This document shows positions 26,590-35,056 of a DNA stretch of 64,000 nucleotides, one piece after another. This DNA comes from Chryseosolibacter sp049791675 (GTDB lineage: Bacteria; Bacteroidota; Bacteroidia; Cytophagales; Cyclobacteriaceae), in NCBI GenBank assembly GCA_049791675.1, contig JBARAD010000085.1, positions 1-64,000 of the forward strand, in the 5' to 3' direction. Each line of letters begins with the position of its first letter. Positions within the stretch are counted from its first letter, which is position 1. Position numbers and translations under genes: made by a program. The notes under the pieces were generated by a model, which saw only the letters and a list, made by a program, of their open reading frames with translations, did no database searches and was not told the DNA's origin.

Positions 26590-27495
26590 ATGCAAATCGC
26601 ACTTATAGGTCTGGGTAAAATGGGTTTCAATCTCGGCTTGAATCTTCATCACCAAAAGCATGAAGTGCTGGCCTTCGATCTGAATCAGCAGACAGTGGCC
26701 TCCATAAAAGAGAGGGGTATTACCACCGCCAACTCCATCGAGCAGCTCGTCAACGCACTCACAGGCCGGAGGGTCGTCTGGCTGATGATACCCGCAGGCG
26801 CAGCGGTTGATCTGACGCTCCAGGAACTGACTCCGCTCCTGCGCGCAGGTGACATTGTGATCGATGGTGGCAATTCAAATTACAAAGACACCATGCGCCG
26901 GGCGAAAAAACTGGAATCCCATGGAATTGAATTCCTGGACTGCGGAACGAGCGGAGGAACCGACGGCGCCCTGCACGGCATCTGCGCCATGCTCGGCGGA
27001 AAAAAAGACGCCTTCCAATACTGCGAACCATTCATCAGGGACATCGCTGTGCCGAACGGCTACCTTTATTGCGGACCTTCCGGGGCGGGACATTTTGTAA
27101 AAATGATACACAATGGCATTGAATACGGCATGATGCAGTCCATCGCGGAAGGATTTGAAGTACTCCATAAAAGCGAATTCAACCTTGATCTGAAATCGGT
27201 GGCGGGCGTCTGGAACCATGGATCGGTGGTCCGCAGCTGGCTGATGGAGCTGACCGAAAATGCGTTGTCTAAAGATCCGAAGCTTGAGGGTATCAAAGGC
27301 ATCATGCATTCTTCGGGCGAAGGAAAGTGGACCCTTGAAACCGCACTTGAAAAACAAATCGCCACTCCGGTGATAGCCCTGTCATTGCTGATGCGCTACC
27401 GTTCCCTGGAAGAAGATACTTTTTCAGGAAAGATCGTCGCCGCGCTGCGGAATGAGTTTGGTGGACATGCGGTGGAGAAGGCGCGTGAGTCGTGA
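26590..27495 (+). CDS. gnd: 6-Phosphogluconate dehydrogenase, decarboxylating (short YqeC/GntZ type)
   Basis: Oxidises 6-phosphogluconate to ribulose 5-phosphate and CO2. At 301 residues it belongs to the short, often NAD-dependent class. The Rossmann loop is IGLGKMGFNLGLNL; DGGNSNYKDTMRRA and the catalytic-region motif CGTSGGTDGALHG and GAGHFVKMIHNGIEYGMMQ, with the catalytic Lys and the HNGIEY stretch, are intact. It lies 31 bases after the gluconokinase, and together they take gluconate into the pentose phosphate pathway. The last codons (ending RES, stop) are already inside a GTGAGT-type repeat, so the C-terminus may have been reshaped by it. Confidence 0.93.
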   Translation: MQIALIGLGKMGFNLGLNLHHQKHEVLAFDLNQQTVASIKERGITTANSIEQLVNALTGRRVVWLMIPAGAAVDLTLQELTPLLRAGDIVIDGGNSNYKDTMRRAKKLESHGIEFLDCGTSGGTDGALHGICAMLGGKKDAFQYCEPFIRDIAVPNGYLYCGPSGAGHFVKMIHNGIEYGMMQSIAEGFEVLHKSEFNLDLKSVAGVWNHGSVVRSWLMELTENALSKDPKLEGIKGIMHSSGEGKWTLETALEKQIATPVIALSLLMRYRSLEEDTFSGKIVAALRNEFGGHAVEKARES

Positions 27496-27700
27496 GTGGT
27501 GAGTGGTGAGAAATGAGAAGTGAGTGGTCAGTGGTGAGTGGTGAGTGTGCCACTGCGTCAGCATTTATTGCTTTTCATAGCTGGGGTTGACGTGAATCGT
27601 CAATCGTGAGTCGTGAGCGGGGGTGTGCGACTGCTCATTTTTGTATTTCATAACGGGGATCAAGAGACATCCATCGTGAGTGGTGAGCTCAGATCAAAGC
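27489..27700 (+). repeat. Composite dispersed repeat, copy A
   Basis: Starts with GTGAGTGG-type 7-8-base units (27489-27547), then an ACTGC block, TTGCTTTTCATAG (27568-27580), and ACGTGAATCGTCAATCGTGA (27590-27609), after which a decayed second copy follows to about 27700. The same order of blocks is found at 39940-40160 and, inverted, at 52369-52472. The first units overlap the last codons of gnd. Confidence 0.85.
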
Positions 27701-27753
27701 GAAGAACTATCCGACGCAGTCATCCATTGACGATTCACGGCTCACGACACGCC

Positions 27754-29007
27754 TCAACCTCGCTTCAGCTCAATGACCGTAAGCTCCGGCGCCATGCCGA
27801 CGCGGCCAGGATAACCAATCGTTCCGAATCCGCGGTTCACGTAGAGATATTGGTTGCCTTGCCGGTAAAGTCCTGCCCACTGTTTGTACACGTACTGCGA
27901 AGGGCTCCATTTAAAATCCCCTACCTCAATACCCATCTGAAAGCCGTGCGTGTGCCCGGCGAAGGTTAGATCGATCTTAGGAAACTCCGGACGGATCTGG
28001 GCATCCCAGTGACTGGGGTCGTGTGAAAGTAACAACTTAACAGGAACCTCTTCCGTTCCCCTCACGGCCTCGGCAAGCTTACCGTATTTCGGAAAACGGT
28101 GCGGGGGACCCACCCCCCAGTTCTCGATGCCAATGATGGCAATCTTTTCTCCCCCGGACTCCAGTAACCGGTGTTCGTTCATCAGCAGATCATAACCCAT
28201 CAGCCGATGGGCAGCGATCATATCCTGATTGTTCTTTGCCTTTGCCGCGGCGGATGACCACTTCCGGTAGTTACCATAATCGTGATTTCCCGTACTTGAG
28301 AAAACACCGAGCGGCGCCTTCACTTTATCAAAAACGGAAATGTAATCATCCACCTCATCGGTCTGATAATTCACCAGATCGCCCGTGAAAAGAATGACAT
28401 CAGTCTTCTCACGTAACATCAACTCAACCCCTCCCCTGACGGCGGTCTTGTTGAATAACGATCCTGCGTGTATGTCGGAGATCTGTCCGATGCGGATACC
28501 ATCGAAGGACTGGGGAAGATCCGGCAGATAGACAGTCTTTCGAATGACCCTGTAATCATGCGCACCGGATAAAATTCCCGTCACCATCGAGGCAAAAGGA
28601 ACGAAACCCGCCGCGATCGCAGTCTTGTCAAAAAATTCAGATCGCGTAATGGGTTTTCCCGGAATCTTTTCTCCCGACCTTGTCTTCATGTACCGGATCA
28701 ACCTGCGCGCATTGATCTGTATATCGTCAATGAAGATCACCAGGATGGTCAGCAATTTTGATCCGTAGATGATCATCACCGTGATGATGATCCACTGCCG
28801 GATGCTCATGTCTTTATAATAAGGTTCGGTCAGATCATACCAAACCACCGCACCGATCGCAACCGCCGTCATCCCCCAGATACCTCCGCGAATCAACTTG
28901 CGCAACAGCGGCCGGAAATTCCGGGTGGTGCGGTAAATAGAAGTGTAGATATAAATATCTATCACCACCAACAAAAGAAGTTGTAACAGGAGACTCTCTC
29001 GCAACAT
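27754..29007 (-). CDS. Membrane-anchored metallophosphoesterase (copy 2)
   Basis: A 417-residue protein with three or four N-terminal helices and a calcineurin-like phosphoesterase domain from about residue 165. Metal-binding motifs are all present: IGQISDIHAGS (D-x-H), ILFTGDLVN (GD), SSTGNHDYGN (GNHD), LLSHDPSHW and LTFAGHTHGFQ (GHTH). It belongs to the YkuE/YaeI-like group, some of which hydrolyse UDP-diacylglucosamine or other phosphoesters at the membrane. The adjacent upstream gene encodes a full-length paralogue of equal size, so this is a tandem duplication. Substrate unknown. Confidence 0.9.
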   Translation of the reverse strand: MLRESLLLQLLLLVVIDIYIYTSIYRTTRNFRPLLRKLIRGGIWGMTAVAIGAVVWYDLTEPYYKDMSIRQWIIITVMIIYGSKLLTILVIFIDDIQINARRLIRYMKTRSGEKIPGKPITRSEFFDKTAIAAGFVPFASMVTGILSGAHDYRVIRKTVYLPDLPQSFDGIRIGQISDIHAGSLFNKTAVRGGVELMLREKTDVILFTGDLVNYQTDEVDDYISVFDKVKAPLGVFSSTGNHDYGNYRKWSSAAAKAKNNQDMIAAHRLMGYDLLMNEHRLLESGGEKIAIIGIENWGVGPPHRFPKYGKLAEAVRGTEEVPVKLLLSHDPSHWDAQIRPEFPKIDLTFAGHTHGFQMGIEVGDFKWSPSQYVYKQWAGLYRQGNQYLYVNRGFGTIGYPGRVGMAPELTVIELKRG

Positions 29008-29064
29008 ATCATTACTTTATCCCCGCACCCCAACCCATCAGCACATCGACACATCCTTAACACA

Positions 29065-30312
29065 TCAACACACCAATTCGAGGATGGTCAGTTCCGGCGG
29101 CATACCGATCCTTCCCGGGTATCCCAAATATCCAAATCCCCGGTTAACATACAAAAACTGTTTCCCTTCCTGATACAATCCTGACCATTGCTTGTACGCA
29201 TATTGCGATGGACTCCATTTGAAACCTCCGATCTCCACGCCAAACTGAAAACCATGCGTGTGGCCTGAAAACATCAGGTCTATGTCAGCATACTCTTTTC
29301 TCACCTGGCCATCCCAATGACTCGGATCATGGGATAACAAAAGCTTGATAGCCGCTTCTTCCGTGCCCTTATATGCCTGGTGAAGTTTGCCGTACTTGGC
29401 AAAGCCGCGCTCGCCCCAGTTTTCATTTCCAAGGATGGCAAGGTGATCGCCGCCCTGTTTCAGGACGTGGTTGTCATTCATCAGCAACCTGTAGCCCATG
29501 AGTTGATGCGCCTGCACCAGGTCCTGAAAGTTCTTTCGTTTCAGCGCCTGCGACGACCAGTTGTGATAGTCTCCGTAATCATGGTTGCCAGTCACGGAGT
29601 ATACACCCAGCGGCGCCCTGAGTTTATCGAAAACATCGATGTAATCACGCACTTCTTTAGCCTCATTATTCACAAGATCACCCGTGAAGAATATCAGATC
29701 GGGTTTCTCCCGCATCAGCATTTCGACCCCGCCCTTTACAGCTGTCTTGTTAAAGAAGCTGCCGGAATGGATATCAGAAACATGGCCGATGCGCAACCCG
29801 TCAAAAGATTTGGGAAGATTGGGAAGGGCGACTTTCACCCTGCGTACGCGGTAATCATGGGCGCCAGAGATGATGCCGTACGCCATTGTTCCGAAGGGAA
29901 CGGACGTTGCAATGAGCGCGGCCTTTGCGAGAAATTCTGAACGCGGGATGGCTTCTCCGGGCAGGCTTTCTCCTCCGCTTTTATTGAACAGGCCGGCCAC
30001 CCAACGCACGCCGCGCTGAAGGTCATCCGCGAATAGAAAAAGAATTCCGATGGTCTTTGAAAAATAGGTCGCGAACAGGCCGGTAAGGATCCAGTTCCTC
30101 GCGCCGGTGCTGATGCGATAGGGGTCGGCAAACATCCACCAGAACAACGCGATCATACACAGTACCGTGGGAATCCAGAAAGCTATCCGAACGCCTCTCT
30201 TCCACACCGGTGACAGGTCCTGGCTCACAGCAAGTACCGCCTGGTAGAGGTATATATCCACCACCAGAAAAAAGATCGCAAAAAAAACAAACGTCATAAT
30301 ACGTGGTCTCAT
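29065..30312 (-). CDS. Membrane-anchored metallophosphoesterase (copy 1)
   Basis: A 415-residue paralogue of the next gene downstream, with the same layout: N-terminal helices (FVFFAIFFLVVDIYLYQAVL first), then a metallophosphoesterase domain with IGHVSDIHSGS, IFFTGDLVN, GNHDYGD, LLSHDPSHW and FSGHTHGFQ. The two share long stretches, for example PSQYAYKQW against PSQYVYKQW. ATG 30312 is preferred; a TTG six bases upstream lies within the poly-T of the preceding terminator. That terminator ends four bases before the ATG, so expression depends on read-through or a start inside the hairpin region. Confidence 0.9.
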   Translation of the reverse strand: MRPRIMTFVFFAIFFLVVDIYLYQAVLAVSQDLSPVWKRGVRIAFWIPTVLCMIALFWWMFADPYRISTGARNWILTGLFATYFSKTIGILFLFADDLQRGVRWVAGLFNKSGGESLPGEAIPRSEFLAKAALIATSVPFGTMAYGIISGAHDYRVRRVKVALPNLPKSFDGLRIGHVSDIHSGSFFNKTAVKGGVEMLMREKPDLIFFTGDLVNNEAKEVRDYIDVFDKLRAPLGVYSVTGNHDYGDYHNWSSQALKRKNFQDLVQAHQLMGYRLLMNDNHVLKQGGDHLAILGNENWGERGFAKYGKLHQAYKGTEEAAIKLLLSHDPSHWDGQVRKEYADIDLMFSGHTHGFQFGVEIGGFKWSPSQYAYKQWSGLYQEGKQFLYVNRGFGYLGYPGRIGMPPELTILELVC

Positions 30313-30315
30313 AAA

Positions 30316-30383
30316 CAAAAAACGTGTGGTGCATCAGATGCAGAGACCAGGAATGCCTGGTCTCCGCATCATTCACCACACGT
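30316..30383 (-). terminator. Long two-part hairpin terminator after the RND gene
   Basis: An outer 10-pair stem (30322-30331 with 30374-30383, ACGTGTGGTG/CACCACACGT) encloses an inner 15-base stem with one mismatch (30337-30351 with 30356-30370). On the minus strand it is followed by six T ending at 30316. It lies between the RND stop and the metallophosphoesterase ATG. Confidence 0.88.
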
Positions 30384-30401
30384 GCTATAAACAAAAATTT
30401 A

Positions 30402-33400
30402 TCAATATCGATTCACCGCCACGGCGCCTTCCGTTCCCGGAGCAGGTGTGGTTTTGATACCATAGATCCGCTCCTTCAATTTGGCAGCCAGCAGATACAA
30501 TACCGGCACCAACACTAACGTGAGGAATGTTCCGAAGAGCAGACCAAAGATCATCGTCCATGACAGGGGCGCCCAAAAGGCCGCATTGTCACCGCCAAAG
30601 TAGATCTGCGGATCAAAATCAGTAAAGAGCGTTACGAAATCGATGTTGAATCCAACGGCCAGTGGAATGAGGCCAATGGTGGCTGCTATCGTCGTTAAAA
30701 GAACCGGCGTCATGCGGGTCTTCGCGGCTTCGATAATGGCCTGGTACAAGGGTATGCCCTGCGAACGCAACAGCTCCGTGAACTCCACAAGGAGGATACC
30801 ATTGCGCACCACGAGGCCGGCGAGTGCCATGATCCCCACACCTGTCATGATAATGGAAATTTCCATTTTGAACAGCGAGAAACCGATCAACACCCCGATA
30901 ATACTGAAAAGGATTTCAGAAAGAATAATAAGCGGTTTACTGATGGAGTTGAACTGGATCACCAGGATCATGAACATGAGCGCACCGGCAAGCCCAAAAG
31001 CGAGCATAAGAAATGAACCGGTTTCAGCCTGATCTTCCTGTGCGCCTGTCATCTCCACGGTTACGCCATCCGGAACATTGTATGTTTTGAGTCGCTCCGT
31101 AATATCCGCAACAACGGCATTCTCATTGTGACTTGCCAGCACGTTGGATGATATTGTCACCACCCGCTTCTGATCGATCCTCTTGATCCCTGCAAAATTA
31201 TTCGAGTATTGAACCGTTGCGACCGCGGAAAGCGGGACCTGCCTGACGACACCACCCATACCCATGTCACGATAAGTGATCGGCATGTTGATAAGTGTGT
31301 TCAGATCGTTTCGTTGTTCTTCCCTGATCCTTAACTGGATGGGATAATCATCATTGGCATCGCGGAACCTGGAGATCTCATAACCATATACGGCCGTGCT
31401 GATCGCCTGTCCGATCTGCCCTGTGGAGATCCCTTCGCGGTTTGCTTTCTCCCGATCAATATTGATCACGATCTCAGGTTTATCGCTTTGAAAGTCAGAC
31501 TTCAGTTCTTCCACTCCCGGTACCTGCTGCTTTTCAAGAAACCGCTGCAGGTCGTCCGCTGTTTTGACCAGTAGCTCGAAGTCGTCCGCAGCCACCTCGA
31601 TGTTGACCGGCTTGCCCGTAGGCGGACCATTTGCTTCACTGTTCACCGTGATCTCTGCACCCTTGATCCCCCTTACTGCCTCCCGGATATCATCCATGAA
31701 TGCCCGCGTGGACTGGCCGCCGCGTTCGGAGAATTTAACAAATGCCACGGATACTTTGCCCAGATGCGGGGTCGCCTGCGTACCCGCGTCAAACGGGTTG
31801 TCGCTGGCGCCGATCGCCACGTTCGAAATGACCGATTCAACGACCGGGTTATCTTCTCCGATAGCCTTGATCACCCTTGCCTCGACAATACTGGTGATCG
31901 AGTCGGTAACCCGCTGGTCCGTACCAATCGGCATGCGGATAAATGTATAGATAAAGTTCGGATCACCATTCGGAAAAAAGACTACCGGAGGGTTCCGTAT
32001 CCCGGTGAAGACGAGCGCGAAAATAAAGAGTCCGACGACGCCTGCCACCACCCATAATGGCCTGTAACGGTACAGGCACCAGGTGAGGATACGCTTATAT
32101 CCGCGCTGCACCTTGGGCCATCCCGCGTTCTGAAACTTCGTGATCACGTCCTTTAACAGGAAATGATGCAGGGCGTAGAGGAGGTATATGAAAACGATGA
32201 AGTTTCCGACACCGAAGCTGATGAGGTAAGATACCAGTGCGATCCCTGCGAATATGACACTCGTGACTTTGAATCCACGGTTACTCTTCGTTTCATTTTT
32301 CGTCTCATGCTCGTGCGGTTTCATAAAATCCGCGGCAAACACCGGGTTGATGATATAGGCAACCAGCAGCGACGCAAGTAATGCAATGATCAGTGTGATG
32401 GGCAGATACATCATGAATTTACCTACAACGCCCGGCCAGAATGCGAGCGGGATGAAGGGTGCGAGTACCACCAGCGTGCCCGTTAATACAGGCAGGAAGA
32501 CCTCACCTGCGGCGATCTTCGCAGCCCTGCGGATCGGCACCTTGCCATTATCGAAGACACGGTGCGTATTCTCAATGACCACGATGGCATCATCCACGAC
32601 GATACCCAGCGCCAGCAGGAAAGAGAAGAGGGTCATCATGTTCAGCGTAAAGCCAATCGCCGGAAACACCAGGAACGCGATAAAGCTCGATATGGGTACC
32701 GACAATCCCACAAAGATCGCATTGGTCACACCCATAAAGAACATGAGGATGATCGTCACCAGTACAAATCCGATGATGATGGTATTGATCAGATCGTGGA
32801 GCGTGACACGTGTATTCTCAGACTGGTCGGCGGTGACGGTAACCTTCAGCCCTTCCGGCAGCAACCCCTTCTCATAGTCGGCGATGATCGCATTGATCTG
32901 ATCCGCAGCCTCCACAAGGTTTTCGCCGCTGCGCTTGATGATGTTCAGCGTGATGACATTCTCTTTGTCCAGTCGCGCAAAACTTTCCTGTTCCTTGTGG
33001 GTATCGACTACCTCGGCGATATCCTTTAAAAATACTTTTCCTCCCTGGATAGATCCGACAACGGTATTGGCAATCTCGCGGGCGTCAACGTATTCGCCGT
33101 TCACACTCACAGAGCGCTTCATGCCGTCAACGGAGACTTGTCCCCCGGGGATCAGCACGTTCTCGCCGCCGATCGCCTGGGCGACGTCATTCAGGTCTAC
33201 GCCTGCAAGCGCGGCCTTGTAGATGTCGACATTGATCTGAATTTCGCGATCAAGTGCGCCAACGATATCCACCCTTCTGATCTCCCGCAGACTCTCAAAA
33301 CGATCCTGCATCATCTCGGCATAACGCTTGATGGTCTTCAAATCATAATCTCCCGACAGATTGACGAACATGATCGGCACTTCAGAAATATCAATTTCCT

Positions 33401-33809
33401 GCACGATGGGATCATCCGGAAGGTTGGCGGGGAGGTCCGGCTTTGCGCGGTCGACCGCATCGCTCACTTCCCGCTTGGCTTCGTCGACATCCACATCGGC
33501 TTCAAACTCGATGATGACATTCGAAAAATTCTGAATTGAATTGCTGGAAATTTTCTTAACGCCGGAGATTGATTTTACCTGTTTCTCGATATGCTTGGTA
33601 ATCAGGTTCTCAATATCCGAAGGCGCAGCACCTGGATACGGCGTCGCCACATAGATCTGGGGAAAGACCACTTCCGGAAAATTTTCCTTGGGCAGCGTGA
33701 TATAGGTGACGATACCCATGAGGGATATGATGACCGTTGCCACGTAAATGGCCACTTTATTGTCGATGGCCCAACTGGTGGGCCTGAATTCTTTTTCGCT
33801 GTCTTGCAT
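30402..33809 (-). CDS. RND efflux transporter permease (HAE1/AcrB family)
   Basis: Inner-membrane proton-driven pump of 1135 residues, the transporter of a tripartite system. Twelve core helices are present, with the TM4 motif LLALGIVVDDAIVVIENTHR holding the paired acidic residues for proton relay, and the repeat-2 counterpart GVGIMALAGLVVRNGILLVE. The N-terminus AIDNKVAIYVATVIISLMGI is the usual first helix. It is about 90 residues longer than AcrB: between TM6 and TM7, near residues 500-560, there are two extra hydrophobic segments (VIFAGIALVSYLISFGV, FIVFIYLLYALHHFLL). The adaptor, TolC and TetR genes follow upstream in one operon. Substrates unknown. Confidence 0.96.
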   Translation of the reverse strand: MQDSEKEFRPTSWAIDNKVAIYVATVIISLMGIVTYITLPKENFPEVVFPQIYVATPYPGAAPSDIENLITKHIEKQVKSISGVKKISSNSIQNFSNVIIEFEADVDVDEAKREVSDAVDRAKPDLPANLPDDPIVQEIDISEVPIMFVNLSGDYDLKTIKRYAEMMQDRFESLREIRRVDIVGALDREIQINVDIYKAALAGVDLNDVAQAIGGENVLIPGGQVSVDGMKRSVSVNGEYVDAREIANTVVGSIQGGKVFLKDIAEVVDTHKEQESFARLDKENVITLNIIKRSGENLVEAADQINAIIADYEKGLLPEGLKVTVTADQSENTRVTLHDLINTIIIGFVLVTIILMFFMGVTNAIFVGLSVPISSFIAFLVFPAIGFTLNMMTLFSFLLALGIVVDDAIVVIENTHRVFDNGKVPIRRAAKIAAGEVFLPVLTGTLVVLAPFIPLAFWPGVVGKFMMYLPITLIIALLASLLVAYIINPVFAADFMKPHEHETKNETKSNRGFKVTSVIFAGIALVSYLISFGVGNFIVFIYLLYALHHFLLKDVITKFQNAGWPKVQRGYKRILTWCLYRYRPLWVVAGVVGLFIFALVFTGIRNPPVVFFPNGDPNFIYTFIRMPIGTDQRVTDSITSIVEARVIKAIGEDNPVVESVISNVAIGASDNPFDAGTQATPHLGKVSVAFVKFSERGGQSTRAFMDDIREAVRGIKGAEITVNSEANGPPTGKPVNIEVAADDFELLVKTADDLQRFLEKQQVPGVEELKSDFQSDKPEIVINIDREKANREGISTGQIGQAISTAVYGYEISRFRDANDDYPIQLRIREEQRNDLNTLINMPITYRDMGMGGVVRQVPLSAVATVQYSNNFAGIKRIDQKRVVTISSNVLASHNENAVVADITERLKTYNVPDGVTVEMTGAQEDQAETGSFLMLAFGLAGALMFMILVIQFNSISKPLIILSEILFSIIGVLIGFSLFKMEISIIMTGVGIMALAGLVVRNGILLVEFTELLRSQGIPLYQAIIEAAKTRMTPVLLTTIAATIGLIPLAVGFNIDFVTLFTDFDPQIYFGGDNAAFWAPLSWTMIFGLLFGTFLTLVLVPVLYLLAAKLKERIYGIKTTPAPGTEGAVAVNRY

Positions 33810-33888
33810 GTTTTAAGAATTTGAGCGTGAGCAGGTCAATGATCACTGATATCAAACCAGTATTCAATCAAATAACCTTGTTCTTTCC

Positions 33889-35025
33889 TTATATTTTTAT
33901 GTAATCGCCGTCGTTGAGACCCTGATAGCCAACTGTGATCAGCTTGTCGCCGGCATTGAGCCCTTTCACCTGGGCACGGTTGCCGTACACGCCATCGACG
34001 GTAATGACCTTCCTGGTTGCGACCATCTGCTTTCCTTTTTCCTCTGCGATGTAGACAATCTTCTCATCATTGATCTCCTGGATGATGTTAATCGGAATGA
34101 CAAGGGCCGATGGATCGGAATGAAAAACAATTCTTACCGTGGCCGTCATATTCGGACGAAGGTCAGGATTTGCGGGCAGCGCCACTTCCACATTAAATGT
34201 CCGGGACAAGCGATCGATGGTCTTCCCCACAAACGTTACTTTTGCCTCCAGCTCTTTCCGAAGCTCAGAGATGTTCACCAATACTTTGTCACCCTTTTTG
34301 ATATCGGTTACATAAGCTTCGGATACCGGCGCCTGTATTTTGAGATCCTGTGTATTCACAATGCGAACGGCAGGCATGCCGGGCGCGATGTTCTCGCCTA
34401 CTTTCGCGATCACAGCGTCAACGGTACCATTGATGGGCGCCTTGATACGGGTTTTATCTTTTTGTTCGCGCAGGGAAGCCAATTGTTTTTCAAGCGATTC
34501 CTTGTTCGTCTTCGCCTGCAGGAACTGAACTTCGGTGCCGATCTTCTGATCCCAGAGATTCTTCTGGCGCTCATAGACTGACGTTGCCAGTTCGAGTTGC
34601 GCCTCCATGGACTCCATGTTACGGGAGATCACGGAGTTATCGATCTGGGCAAGCACGTGGCCCCGGGATACGGTCTGTCCTTCGGTTACATATACGTTGG
34701 TGATCGCGCCCATCATTTCGGCGCTCACCAGTACGTTGTTGTCGGACTCAATGTGTCCCTGCGTCTGCACGTAATGATCGAAATTCTGGACAGCCAGTTC
34801 CGCCACCGCGACATCCTTGGCCCGGACCGACACCACCGAATCGGGATTTTCCATTGCGATCTCGCCCTCCAGCTTCTGTATTTCCTTGGTGAGGTCAGCC
34901 TGCTCCTGCTTTAATTTGTCAAGGCGCTCTTTCTTGTTGTCTTCCGGTGATGTGGCGCTGCACGCCGCCAGAAAGGCGGCGATGATCACGGCTAGGGTAA
35001 TTCGGGTATATCCATTCAAATTCAT
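33889..35025 (-). CDS. RND efflux periplasmic adaptor lipoprotein
   Basis: Membrane-fusion protein of 378 residues linking the RND pump to the TolC channel. From ATG 35025 there is a lipoprotein signal (TRITLAVIIAAFLAAC, lipobox Cys at residue 22). A coiled-coil hairpin follows (KLKQEQADLTKEIQKLEGEI; later MEAQLELATSVYERQKNLW), split by lipoyl half-motifs (GAITNVYVTEGQTVSRGHVL and APINGTVDAVIAKVGENIAP), then the beta-barrel and membrane-proximal domains. An alternative ATG at 35052 would lengthen the n-region. The gene lies between tolC-type and RND genes on the same strand. Confidence 0.93.
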   Translation of the reverse strand: MNLNGYTRITLAVIIAAFLAACSATSPEDNKKERLDKLKQEQADLTKEIQKLEGEIAMENPDSVVSVRAKDVAVAELAVQNFDHYVQTQGHIESDNNVLVSAEMMGAITNVYVTEGQTVSRGHVLAQIDNSVISRNMESMEAQLELATSVYERQKNLWDQKIGTEVQFLQAKTNKESLEKQLASLREQKDKTRIKAPINGTVDAVIAKVGENIAPGMPAVRIVNTQDLKIQAPVSEAYVTDIKKGDKVLVNISELRKELEAKVTFVGKTIDRLSRTFNVEVALPANPDLRPNMTATVRIVFHSDPSALVIPINIIQEINDEKIVYIAEEKGKQMVATRKVITVDGVYGNRAQVKGLNAGDKLITVGYQGLNDGDYIKI

Positions 35026-35056
35026 ATAGGGGGTGTTTACAGCTTGGGTCATATAA

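Noticed and set aside
27489..27700. Possible CRISPR array
   Set aside because: Repeats are contiguous and degenerate with no unique spacers, and no cas genes are present; the same holds for the other tandem repeats in the window.
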